Below are positions 9,110 through 18,411 of a stretch of DNA of 56,734 nucleotides, piece by piece. The translations under genes were made by a program, and so were the position numbers. The first letter of the stretch is position 1. Each line of letters opens with the position of its first letter. This DNA comes from Lachnospiraceae bacterium (GTDB lineage Bacteria; Bacillota; Clostridia; Lachnospirales; Lachnospiraceae). The notes beneath the pieces are model-generated. The model was not told the DNA's origin. It searched no databases and was given only the letters and a program-made list of their open reading frames with translations. Location of the stretch: contig JAQXIY010000037.1 in NCBI GenBank assembly GCA_029008035.1, positions 1-56,734 of the forward strand. Direction: 5' to 3'.

Positions 9110-11031
9110 TATTTCATCCTTTCTTTTATTTGTGCAGCGGTTGTTTTGCAATGGCTGACAAAGTCTTTTGTATGGTTCTTAATATATTCTTTGTTGTCCA
9201 GTTTGGCAGCCATTTCAAGAATCTCAGCCTCTTCCCCGATTTGCATGTATCCCAATTGCTTAGAGGAACTTTTTATTCCATGGACTGTGGTACGATAGAG
9301 GGACAAATCAGTGTCAATCAGGGTAACTAACTTTTCCGATAGAGAAGAGAGCTCATTACAGTATAATTCCAAAACGGCATTTTGGTCATCCTCCGGAATA
9401 AAGATACCATCCTCATCATCAGAGGAAAATTCTTGAAATTCCACAGGCATAAGTGTTTCTATGATTCGCTTTAATGATGCCAAAGACAAGGGCTTGGACA
9501 GATAAGCGGAAAAGCCAAAATCAAGATAATCCGTCTGTAAATGATCTGTGCTGTCAGCGGTGACCAAAACAAGAGGTGTATCACATATCTGGCGAATAAT
9601 GTGTGCTGCATCTATTCCTCCCAATACCGGCATCATTTTATCCAAAAATATCAGCTGGTATGATTGATTGTTTACCGCAGCAATGGCTTGTTCTCCATTT
9701 TCCACAAAATCGATGGTAAATTGCCAGGGCTTCACTATGTTCTTAAATACTTCCTGATTCAAAAGTATATCTTCCGCTACCAATACTCTGGCCTTCGGAA
9801 ACAAAATGGATGGTTCTACATGTTCTTCTTGCAAAAGAGATGTGCCGATTTGCATAGATTGGTCATTGGCAAGAACAGAGGCATCTGCACCGGAGGAAAT
9901 CAGTATTTCGTCTACATAGGATAAAAGTTCTTTTCCGGATGCTTTGATACTTTCTATCGAATCGTCTATGTTAAGGTTGGATGTGTGATTGTGCAGAAGA
10001 CTGTCACACATGCCAATAATCACATTGAGAGGAGAGCGCATTTTGTGACTGATGAGAGACAAAAGGTTGTCTTTTTTTCGTGCCACTTCTTCCACAGATG
10101 TTTTCTCCTGGGACAGGGAAAGAATGGTTTGCTGTTCTTCTGTTACATCAGCCAGAGTAATGATATAGCCAAAAACTTTATCTCGGGAGACAATAGGCTT
10201 TTTGTAGCATCGGTAAAAATGATTCCCGTATTTTAATAATTCATCTTCAGGGGTAAAGTTCTGGAAATTCTGAAGATAAGATTCCGTGAAATGCTTCCTT
10301 GCCATGTTATTACCCTGTAAATATTGTTGTTCGCCGTCAAACAATATAGTAGGAACATTGTTGTTATGAAACAGATTTTCCTGAAGTTCCTGGGATAAAT
10401 CCATGAGATATCCCTTTCTTAACAAATAGAGAACAATGATGCAGGCAAAGATAAGACACATTGACATCACAGGCACACCGTAGGTGTGAAATTTGCGAAA
10501 CGGAATACCAATCACAGAAAACAAGAATGCCAAATAAACCATACCGGCTACGTATCGCTCTCGCTTGCTTTTGATGCGCCGGGTTAAGGAAAACAGAGTT
10601 GTGATAATAAGGATAATGGTACCGTATACATACACAAACAATAAGTACAGATAATGAAACATTGGATTGTCAGAAATGTGCTGCAATAAAATAAAAATAT
10701 TGCTGCAAATCAGAGTGACAAAACCAATGATTTCAATATAAAGAGGAATCTTTGCATGTGAAAAGTCAAAGATGTAATGTAATGCCAGATAAATCATCTG
10801 AACAAAGAGTAACTGTTCCAATATGATAAATACATGATTTTCATGGGTAAAGGCCAAAACAATCTCATAGAAGTCATAAATACAGATACCTGTCAACAGC
10901 ACGGGTAACAGGCGATGTGATTTAGAATACGCACCGGAATAAGCGTAGCACTGCATTGTAAAAAGCGCTACCACCAGACTGATAAATCGAATTGTTAAAA
11001 AGTCCATAAAGTTTCTCCCAAAAAGTGCCAA
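9109..11031 (-). CDS. Multi-TM phosphorelay protein: about 7 TM, PAS-like, HisKA-like, receiver and HPt-like, with no HATPase domain visible
   Basis: 'LLSLISHKMRSPLNVIIGMCDSLL', REC 'LIFLDKMMPVLGGID', HPt-like 'LYRTTVHGIKSSSKQLG'; no N/G boxes between HisKA and REC. Confidence 0.85.
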   Translation of the reverse strand: MALFGRNFMDFLTIRFISLVVALFTMQCYAYSGAYSKSHRLLPVLLTGICIYDFYEIVLAFTHENHVFIILEQLLFVQMIYLALHYIFDFSHAKIPLYIEIIGFVTLICSNIFILLQHISDNPMFHYLYLLFVYVYGTIILIITTLFSLTRRIKSKRERYVAGMVYLAFLFSVIGIPFRKFHTYGVPVMSMCLIFACIIVLYLLRKGYLMDLSQELQENLFHNNNVPTILFDGEQQYLQGNNMARKHFTESYLQNFQNFTPEDELLKYGNHFYRCYKKPIVSRDKVFGYIITLADVTEEQQTILSLSQEKTSVEEVARKKDNLLSLISHKMRSPLNVIIGMCDSLLHNHTSNLNIDDSIESIKASGKELLSYVDEILISSGADASVLANDQSMQIGTSLLQEEHVEPSILFPKARVLVAEDILLNQEVFKNIVKPWQFTIDFVENGEQAIAAVNNQSYQLIFLDKMMPVLGGIDAAHIIRQICDTPLVLVTADSTDHLQTDYLDFGFSAYLSKPLSLASLKRIIETLMPVEFQEFSSDDEDGIFIPEDDQNAVLELYCNELSSLSEKLVTLIDTDLSLYRTTVHGIKSSSKQLGYMQIGEEAEILEMAAKLDNKEYIKNHTKDFVSHCKTTAAQIKERMK

Positions 11032-11122
11032 AAAATGGCAAAATAACTAACAACAGTTTAGCATGATAAATGACCTTGTGCAAACAAATTGTAAATACAA
11101 AAGAAAGGCTTGAGACAAGTTA

Positions 11123-11159
11123 TATGACAGGTGTATAATACAAGTAATATTATGTCATA
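11123..11159. promoter_or_regulatory. Promoter and flanking inverted repeat (TATGACA...TGTCATA) of the 11176 gene
   Basis: TTGAGA-N18-TATAAT (-10 at 11134-11139) with TATGACA at 11123-11129 and TGTCATA at 11153-11159. Confidence 0.55.
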
Positions 11160-11175
11160 ACTATGGGGGATATCT

Positions 11176-12567
11176 ATGGATAATTTACAAGAGACAGGCA
11201 AAGAAAACGCAACATCCAAAGATTCTATTACCAGAGAAAAATTAGTAATAGGATTTGCCAGTGTATTTGAAGCATTGTTCTTATTGCTGGAACTGTATTT
11301 TATGATACATGCAGATGGTAATTTCACCATATTGATTGTCATTGCAATATGTATGGTTCTGGTGCTGTTTTTCCTTGTCATGGCAATTATTGATTTGACT
11401 CAGAAAATAAAAAACAGAGAGCGGCAGGAGTATGAGGACATCTACAAAGCTCAGAAGGCATCCTATCTTGCCACCAGAAAATATTTTGATGAGATAGGGG
11501 AACGGTTAAGTATCCTGGAACAGAACACCAATTTTCCCGCAGAGGATATCATCTCTGCTCAGAAAGCTATGGCCAAGGTTACTATCAGCAGAAGCAAAGA
11601 AAATGCAGAGGCGTTGATGAATGCCAATGATGAGTTGATACAGCGTGTGTTTGGTTTTGAGGAAAAGCTTTCAGACAGCAATCAGGAATTGTTACGTCAG
11701 CAGCAGGATTTTATCAAGCAGACCAAAGAAGATATGGAAGAGAATCAGAGACGTTTGCAAGACCAGTTCGATGCTCTTCAGAATACATTGCAGCAAATCC
11801 AGCAAGATAGAACTTTTGCAGAGCCGGTTTACCGGGAGAAGGCAATGGAGGATACCATGCCGGTTCAGGAGGAAGTATCCACGCTTGATGAGATGGAGGT
11901 TGAAGAAGAACTTCCTGTTTTAGAAGAGTTAGGAGTGGAAGAGGAACTTCCTGATGTAGATGAAATGCCGACGGAAGAAGAACTTCCTATTATAGATGAC
12001 ATGGATATTGAGGAAGAGCCGACGCCTTTGAATGAGGCAGAGGAAGAGTTGCCTGCCCTGGACGAGATAGATGTTGAGGGAGAGATACCTACTCTGGATG
12101 AGATTCCTGTAGAAGATGAATTACCTTCATTAGATGATATAAGCTTGGATGATCTTCCTAATTTAGATGATATGGAATTAGAAGAATTGCCGGTTATGGA
12201 TGAAGTACCGACGGAAGAGATGCCTGAGATGGTGGAGATGCCGGACTTGTCAGATCCCAACAAACAATTGTCTGCTGACGAAATAGCAGCACTTTTTGCC
12301 AATACCGGAAGCATAGCTGAGCCGGAGCCCACGCCGGAACCTGAGCCGGAACCGGAAGAAGAGAATCCGCCAATGCCGGATTTGTCCGACCCGAATAAAC
12401 AGTTATCCGCGGATGAGATAGCGGCTCTGTTTGCAAATGCAGGAGATATCGCCGAACCTGAGCCAGAACCGGAACCGGAGGAAGAGAAGCCACCGATGCC
12501 GGATTTGTCCGACCCGAACAAAACATTATCTCCGGATGAGATAGCAGCCTTGTTTGCAAACATGTAA
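11176..12567 (+). CDS. Membrane-anchored coiled-coil protein with acidic Pro/Glu/Leu region and three C-terminal MPDLSDPNKxLSxDEIAALFAN repeats
   Basis: Two TM segments, coiled coil, 'EELP' repeats, three 23-aa repeats. Confidence 0.85.
   Translation: MDNLQETGKENATSKDSITREKLVIGFASVFEALFLLLELYFMIHADGNFTILIVIAICMVLVLFFLVMAIIDLTQKIKNRERQEYEDIYKAQKASYLATRKYFDEIGERLSILEQNTNFPAEDIISAQKAMAKVTISRSKENAEALMNANDELIQRVFGFEEKLSDSNQELLRQQQDFIKQTKEDMEENQRRLQDQFDALQNTLQQIQQDRTFAEPVYREKAMEDTMPVQEEVSTLDEMEVEEELPVLEELGVEEELPDVDEMPTEEELPIIDDMDIEEEPTPLNEAEEELPALDEIDVEGEIPTLDEIPVEDELPSLDDISLDDLPNLDDMELEELPVMDEVPTEEMPEMVEMPDLSDPNKQLSADEIAALFANTGSIAEPEPTPEPEPEPEEENPPMPDLSDPNKQLSADEIAALFANAGDIAEPEPEPEPEEEKPPMPDLSDPNKTLSPDEIAALFANM
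12238..12564 (+). repeat. Three coding repeats of the LSADEIAALFAN unit (starting 12238, 12373, 12496)
   Basis: Protein: MPDLSDPNKQLSADEIAALFANT / ...ANA / MPDLSDPNKTLSPDEIAALFANM. Confidence 0.9.
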
Positions 12568-12680
12568 AAATCTCCCAGATAATTCTTAAAAATTTTTAAA
12601 AAATTGCAAAAAAAATCGTAAAAAACACTTGCTTTTTACGGGAAGATGTTGTATTCTATTCCTTGTCGTGAAAAGCATAT

Positions 12681-12753
12681 CCGCGACTAGCTCAGCTGGC
12701 AGAGCACCTGACTCTTAATCAGGGTGTCCAGGGTTCGAACCCCTGGTCGCGGA
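12681..12753 (+). tRNA. tRNA-Lys (anticodon CTT)
   Basis: Acceptor CCGCGAC/GTCGCGG, anticodon arm CCTGA-CTCTTAA-TCAGG, T arm CAGGG-TTCGAAC-CCCTG, discriminator A. Confidence 0.96.
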
Positions 12754-12759
12754 CTTGGA

Positions 12760-12800
12760 AATAACTTGGACAGATTTCGCGCTGTCTGGGTTATTTTTTT
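12760..12800 (+). terminator. Intrinsic terminator after tRNA-Lys
   Basis: AATAACTTGGACAG / CTGTCTGGGTTATT (14 bp with G-U pairs) then T-tract. Confidence 0.8.
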
Positions 12801-12874
12801 GTCTATTTTTATTCTTCTTTCAAAACCCATGATATAATTGAACATAGATAGTTATATATAATGAAGGAGAAGGT

Positions 12875-14896
12875 ATGTCTATGGAAGAAATTTTATATGG
12901 TGTGGCGTATTATGACGAATATATGCCCTATGACCGATTGGAAGAAGATATTCGTATGATGAAAAGGGCGGGAATTAACACGGTGAGGATTGCGGAATCC
13001 ACATGGAGTACCTGCGAACCCCAGGAGGGAGTGTTCGATTTTTCTCATGTAATTCGGGTGTTGGATATCTGTGAGAGAGAACATATCAATGTCATTGTGG
13101 GAACGCCCACCTATGCGGTGCCCACATGGTTGGTGAAGGCCCATCCGGAAGTGCTGGCAACAACAAAACAGGGGAAGGGTATCTATGGGGCCAGACAGAT
13201 AATGGACATTACTAACCCGGATTACTTGTTTTATGGAGAGCGGGTAATACGAGAATTGATGAAGGTGTCTGCCCATAGAGATTGTGTGATTGGTTTTCAG
13301 ATTGACAATGAGACAAAATATTATGGCACTGCCGGTGAACATGTACAGCAGCGGTTTGTTACCTACTTGCGGGACAAGTTCTGTGATGATTTGGATTTGA
13401 TGAATCAGGAATTTGGCTTGGATTACTGGAGCAATCGCATCAATTCCTGGGAGGATTTTCCGGATGTGAGGGGTACCATCAATGGAAGTCTTGGGGCAGA
13501 ATTTGAGAAATTTCAGCGGACACTGGTGGACGACTTCTTGAGCTGGCAGGCGGATATTGTTGGGGAATACAAGAGGGAAGAGCAATTTATCACCCATAAC
13601 TTTGATTTTGACTGGCGGGGATATTCCTATGGTGTGCAGCCGGATGTAAACCATTCTTTGGCGTCAAAGGCTGTGACTATTGCGGGATGCGATATCTATC
13701 ACCCGAATCAGGATGATTTAACCGGAGCAGAAATTGCTTTTGGCGGGGATATGACCAGATCCTTAAAACAGGATAACTATCTGGTATTAGAGACGGAAGC
13801 CCAGGGATTTCCGTGTTGGACACCATACAAAGGTCAGCTAAGACTGTGTGCATACAGCCATTTAGCGTCCGGAGCCAACAGTGTGATGTACTGGCATTGG
13901 CATTCGATACATAATTCCTACGAAACATATTGGAAAGGTCTGCTCAGTCATGATTTTCAGGAAAATGAAACATATCGGGAAGCATGTATTGTGGGAAATG
14001 AGCTGAAATCCATAGGTTCTAAACTTATCAACTTGAAGAAAAAGAATCAGGTGGCTATTATGGTGAGCAATGAAGCTCTTACGGCTTTACGTTGGTTCGG
14101 CATTCAGGCTACCTCCGGAGATAATGGGAATGTATGTTATAACGATGTATTGCGATGGATATACGATGCACTATTTCGCATGAATGTGGAGTGTGACTTC
14201 GTATGGCCACAGTCAGAGAATTTGTCCCGGTATAAGGTGATTGTTGCTCCGGCGCTTTATGCCGTGCCTGATGCGACCTTGTATCGATTAAAGGACTTTG
14301 TGGCGGATGGTGGAACGCTCATTGCCACATTTAAGACAGGATTTGCCAATGATAATATTAAGGTTAGCACCTTGGAACAACCAAGAATCATAGGGGATGC
14401 CCTTGGTGTGTCATACAACCAATTTACATTTCCCAGAAATGTTGGTCTCGCTGGTAGGCTTTTCACAGATCATACAACCGGTGGAACAGCAGAAGTGTTT
14501 ATGGAGCTTTTGGAGGTAAAGACAGCAGAAGTGTTAGCATCCTATAAACATACAAATTGGGGAACATATGCAGCAATTACCAAAAATGAATATGGCAGGG
14601 GATTTGGATACTATCTTGGCTGTATGACAGATGAGAAAACCCTTGAACTTTTGCTGCGAGAAGCACTTACACAGGCTGAGGTAGACATGATAGATGTGAT
14701 GGCGCCTGTGATTGTCCGGTCCGGTGTTAACGAGATGGGCAATACACTTAGATATTTTTTAAACTATTCTCCTGAGACAAAATGTGTAGAAAATGTTTTT
14801 GGAAATGGTCAGGATGTGATTGCCGGAAAAGAGATAAAGAAGAAGGATGTCATAACCATTGCACCTTGGGATCTGGCGATTGTGGAGTTCCTGTAG
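12875..14896 (+). CDS. GH42 family beta-galactosidase
   Basis: 'GVAYYDEYMPYDRLEEDIRMMKRAGINTVRIAESTWSTCEPQEGVFDF'; 'GFQIDNET'. Confidence 0.93.
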   Translation: MSMEEILYGVAYYDEYMPYDRLEEDIRMMKRAGINTVRIAESTWSTCEPQEGVFDFSHVIRVLDICEREHINVIVGTPTYAVPTWLVKAHPEVLATTKQGKGIYGARQIMDITNPDYLFYGERVIRELMKVSAHRDCVIGFQIDNETKYYGTAGEHVQQRFVTYLRDKFCDDLDLMNQEFGLDYWSNRINSWEDFPDVRGTINGSLGAEFEKFQRTLVDDFLSWQADIVGEYKREEQFITHNFDFDWRGYSYGVQPDVNHSLASKAVTIAGCDIYHPNQDDLTGAEIAFGGDMTRSLKQDNYLVLETEAQGFPCWTPYKGQLRLCAYSHLASGANSVMYWHWHSIHNSYETYWKGLLSHDFQENETYREACIVGNELKSIGSKLINLKKKNQVAIMVSNEALTALRWFGIQATSGDNGNVCYNDVLRWIYDALFRMNVECDFVWPQSENLSRYKVIVAPALYAVPDATLYRLKDFVADGGTLIATFKTGFANDNIKVSTLEQPRIIGDALGVSYNQFTFPRNVGLAGRLFTDHTTGGTAEVFMELLEVKTAEVLASYKHTNWGTYAAITKNEYGRGFGYYLGCMTDEKTLELLLREALTQAEVDMIDVMAPVIVRSGVNEMGNTLRYFLNYSPETKCVENVFGNGQDVIAGKEIKKKDVITIAPWDLAIVEFL

Positions 14897-14992
14897 AGAA
14901 AAAGAAAAATATGAAACAATCTCGTTGATATTTATATAGTAAAAATTTTTCCCAATGATAAAATGAAAGTAGTTTTATTATGGGAGGTTACT

Positions 14993-16588
14993 ATGGAGAA
15001 TATTGCGGAAATAATTAAAAACGGAAAAGCTCTTTTGGGAATTGAATTTGGTTCCACCAGAATCAAAGCGGTTCTTATTGACGAGAATCATAATCCAATT
15101 GCCAGCGGGGACTACACCTGGGAGAATCGTCTGGAGAATGGTTTTTGGACCTACCATCAGGATGAGATTTGGAAGGGCTTACAGGAAAGCTACCAAAATC
15201 TGAAAGAAGATGTACAAAAGAAGTACGGCGTGAAGCTGACCAAGATTGCAGCTATGGGATTTAGTGCCATGATGCACGGCTATCTTGCCTTTGGCAAGGA
15301 GGATGAGTTGCTGGTTCCTTTCCGCACCTGGCGCAATAGTACCACCGGGCAGGCGGCGAAGGAATTGAGTCGGTTGTTTGCATACAATATTCCTGAGAGA
15401 TGGAGTATCTCTCATTTGTATCAGGCCATTTTGAATCAAGAAGAGCACGTGCCTGATATTACCTTCTTCACCACATTGGCAGGTTATATTCACTGGCAGT
15501 TGACAGGGGAGAAGGTTATCGGTGTTGGCGATGCATCGGGAATGTTCCCAATCGATCCCAAGACCAAGTCTTATGACCAATCTATGTTAGATAAATTTGC
15601 AGATTTGATTCAGGATAAGGGCTATGACTGGACGTTGCCGGAGATTTTACCTGAGATTCGTCTGGCAGGGGAGTCGGCAGGTGTTCTTACTAAGGAAGGT
15701 GCGTTGCTTTTGGATCCGTCAGGAGAACTGGAGCCGGGCACACCGATTGCTCCACCGGAAGGAGATGCGGGAACCGGCATGGTTGCCACCAACAGTGTAA
15801 AGCAGCGTACAGGCAATGTATCTGCCGGAACGTCTGTATTTGCAATGATTGTTCTGGAGAATGAATTGAAGAGCTACTATCCGGAAATCGATATGGTTAC
15901 TACCCCGGACGGAAGTCTTGTAGCTATGGTTCATGCCAATAACTGCACCAGCGATTTGAATGCCTGGGTTGGCTTGTGCAAGGAAGTGCTTACAAGCTTT
16001 GGAGTAGATGTTTCCGGCGATGAGTTGTATGGCACGTTATATCACAAAGCATTGGAAGCGGACCCGGATTGCGGTGGGCTTCTCTCCTACGGATTTTTAT
16101 CCGGCGAGAATATTATGAACTGCGAAGAGGGAAGGCCAATGTTTGTACGTTTGCCGGATAGCAAGTTTAATTTAGCTAATTTCATGCGCTCTCATCTCTA
16201 TGCAAGCTTTGGGGCGCTTAAGGTTGGAATGGATTTACTCCTTCAGAAGGAGCAGGTAGGCATTGATACAATCTATGGACATGGAGGTATCTTTAAGACA
16301 AAAGGAGTTGCTCAGAATTTCTTGGCAGCAGCTATTGATACACCTGTTTCTGTCATGGCAACTGCAGGCGAGGGTGGCCCTTGGGGTATGGCTGTATTGG
16401 CAGCCTATCTTGTTCATAAGAATGAGGGTGAATCTTTAGAGGATTATTTGGCAGAAAAAGTATTTGCAGATGCTAAGGGAGATACTGTGGACCCAAATCC
16501 GGAAGACGTAAAAGGTTTTGCTGCCTATATTGATAGGTTTAAGAATTCTATCTCTGCAGAGCAGGCAGCTGTTGCAGATTTCAAGTAG
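14993..16588 (+). CDS. FGGY-family carbohydrate kinase, probable L-ribulokinase
   Basis: '[47 protein letters not shown]'; adjacent to araD; GGGAGG SD before ATG at 14993. Confidence 0.82.
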   Translation: MENIAEIIKNGKALLGIEFGSTRIKAVLIDENHNPIASGDYTWENRLENGFWTYHQDEIWKGLQESYQNLKEDVQKKYGVKLTKIAAMGFSAMMHGYLAFGKEDELLVPFRTWRNSTTGQAAKELSRLFAYNIPERWSISHLYQAILNQEEHVPDITFFTTLAGYIHWQLTGEKVIGVGDASGMFPIDPKTKSYDQSMLDKFADLIQDKGYDWTLPEILPEIRLAGESAGVLTKEGALLLDPSGELEPGTPIAPPEGDAGTGMVATNSVKQRTGNVSAGTSVFAMIVLENELKSYYPEIDMVTTPDGSLVAMVHANNCTSDLNAWVGLCKEVLTSFGVDVSGDELYGTLYHKALEADPDCGGLLSYGFLSGENIMNCEEGRPMFVRLPDSKFNLANFMRSHLYASFGALKVGMDLLLQKEQVGIDTIYGHGGIFKTKGVAQNFLAAAIDTPVSVMATAGEGGPWGMAVLAAYLVHKNEGESLEDYLAEKVFADAKGDTVDPNPEDVKGFAAYIDRFKNSISAEQAAVADFK

Positions 16589-16614
16589 TCTACAGATTCA
16601 GAAAGGACGTTAAG

Positions 16615-17313
16615 ATGTTAGAGCAATTAAAACAAGAAGTATATGAGGCAAATATGCTTTTGCCAAAATATCATTTAGTTACATTCACATGGGGTAATGT
16701 CAGCGGCATTGACAGAGAGTCAGGCTTGTTTGTCATTAAGCCAAGCGGTGTGGAATATGATAAGCTGCAACCGGAAGATATGGTGGTAGTGGACTTAGAT
16801 GGCAATAAGGTGGAGGGAAGATATAACCCTTCTTCCGATACAGAGACCCATCGGATTTTGTATCAGCGATTCCCGGAGGTGGGAGGCATTGTGCACACCC
16901 ATTCCACATGGGCAACCAGTTGGGCTCAGGCGGGAAGAAATATCCCCTGCTATGGTACCACCCATGCAGATTACATCTATCAGGATGTTCCCTGTGTGAG
17001 AAATCTCACCAAGGAAGAAATCGACGAGGGGTATGAGGTGAACACGGGGGTGCTTATAGCGGACGAGTTCGATGCCAAGAAGATTGACTATATAGCGACA
17101 CCTGCTGTTCTCTGTAAGAATCACGGCCCATTTACCTGGGGCAAGGATGCTCACGAGGCAGTTCACAATGCCGTGGTATTAGAGGAAGTCGCAAAAATGG
17201 CAGCAAATTGCGAGATGATCAATCCACAGGTTGCGCCTGCACCTCAAGTGCTTATGGATAAGCACTACTATCGCAAGCACGGTGCAAACGCATACTATGG
17301 TCAGAATAATTGA
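16615..17313 (+). CDS. araD: L-ribulose-5-phosphate 4-epimerase
   Basis: '[40 protein letters not shown]', '[18 protein letters not shown]'. Confidence 0.93.
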   Translation: MLEQLKQEVYEANMLLPKYHLVTFTWGNVSGIDRESGLFVIKPSGVEYDKLQPEDMVVVDLDGNKVEGRYNPSSDTETHRILYQRFPEVGGIVHTHSTWATSWAQAGRNIPCYGTTHADYIYQDVPCVRNLTKEEIDEGYEVNTGVLIADEFDAKKIDYIATPAVLCKNHGPFTWGKDAHEAVHNAVVLEEVAKMAANCEMINPQVAPAPQVLMDKHYYRKHGANAYYGQNN

Positions 17314-17414
17314 TCCAGATCTTTTGCAACACATTTTAGAGATTTTGTGATGCAGCAGATACATTTCCTGTTTTTACAAAATCGATAGAAATATGGGAGA
17401 AAAAAACAACACTT

Positions 17415-17458
17415 CATAAAAATAAGAGAAGGCAGGTGTGCTTTCTCTTATTTTATGT
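17415..17458. terminator. Bidirectional terminator between araD and trmB
   Basis: CATAAAAATAAGAGAA ... TTCTCTTATTTTATG. Confidence 0.7.
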
Positions 17459-17483
17459 AAATGATGCAATTGTGTTACAGGTT

Positions 17484-18140
17484 TCAGGAGCATTTGCCGG
17501 CAATCAGTTTGTAGATGGGATTGCCCTTGGAGGAAAATTTCTCCTCATACTCTGTCATAATATTGCCCTGATTCATTGTCTCATCCTGGTGCAAATCATA
17601 AGTAATTTCAAGAATCTCCCAGCTGGGGGAGTTCTTTATTTCCTCCACCGAAAAATCAAACAAGCCACGATTGTCTGTCTTAAATTCTATGTGGCCTTCA
17701 GGAGCCAAAATCTCATAATATTTTTCCAAGAAATTAGAAGAGGTAAGGCGTCGTTTGGCGTGACGGTCTTTTGGCCAGGGATCACTGAAATTCAGATAGA
17801 TGCGATCCACTTCGCCGGTGGCAAAAATCTCATGAATATTTTCTGCGTTAAAGCAAAGAAATCGAAGATTATCTACAGGCTCTACTTCCATTTTTTGAAC
17901 TGCTCTAAGAAGCACACTTGTATATTTTTCGATTCCCAAATAATTAATATTAGGATTTTGATTGGCCATGCCCATAATAAATTGGCCTTTTCCCATACCT
18001 ATCTCAATATGAAGAGGTTGCTTAGTGGGGAAAATCTTCGCCCATCGGCCTTTATAACTATCCGATTTCTGAACACAGTATTCGCTATTTTCAATGGCCT
18101 CATCGGCTCCCGGTATATTACGTAATCTCATTTTATTCAC
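17484..18140 (-). CDS. trmB: tRNA (guanine-N7-)-methyltransferase
   Basis: 'PLHIEIGMGKGQFIMGMA', 'NFSDPWPKDRHAKRRLTSSNFLEKY'. Confidence 0.93.
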   Translation of the reverse strand: MNKMRLRNIPGADEAIENSEYCVQKSDSYKGRWAKIFPTKQPLHIEIGMGKGQFIMGMANQNPNINYLGIEKYTSVLLRAVQKMEVEPVDNLRFLCFNAENIHEIFATGEVDRIYLNFSDPWPKDRHAKRRLTSSNFLEKYYEILAPEGHIEFKTDNRGLFDFSVEEIKNSPSWEILEITYDLHQDETMNQGNIMTEYEEKFSSKGNPIYKLIAGKCS

Positions 18141-18193
18141 CCTCTATATAGACTAAAATATAATTTCTTATCGTTCATAGGATTGTACAGGCT

Positions 18194-18240
18194 CATCCTT
18201 TCTCGTTCCGGGTACTTGTGAGCGTGCCCGGCATGGGATG
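18194..18240 (+). other. Nested inverted repeat (possible structured leader RNA) between trmB and dacF
   Basis: CATCC(...CCGGGTAC-TTGTGAGC-GTGCCCGG...)GGATG; 8-bp inner stem with one G-U. Confidence 0.5.
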
Positions 18241-18411
18241 GATGATGCTATACACTCCCTACTAATCCGTTACGGGGTATATTTTACAATAAAAAGGGGA
18301 GGAATAAAAGCCAAAAAAGAAAGAAATCTGTTGCATAGAAAAAACAGAGAGATTATACTAAAAATGTATGTTTTTTGGGAACATAAGGAAAAAATAGAAA
18401 GAGTTTATTAT

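Noticed and set aside
11865-12563. Long antisense ORF (232 aa, Ser/Gly-rich) opposite the EIAALF-repeat gene
   Set aside because: Low-complexity product explained by the repeat codon pattern of the sense gene; no start signal or known domain.
12893-13654. 253-aa antisense ORF within the GH42 gene
   Set aside because: Fully inside a confident enzyme gene; no recognisable domain.
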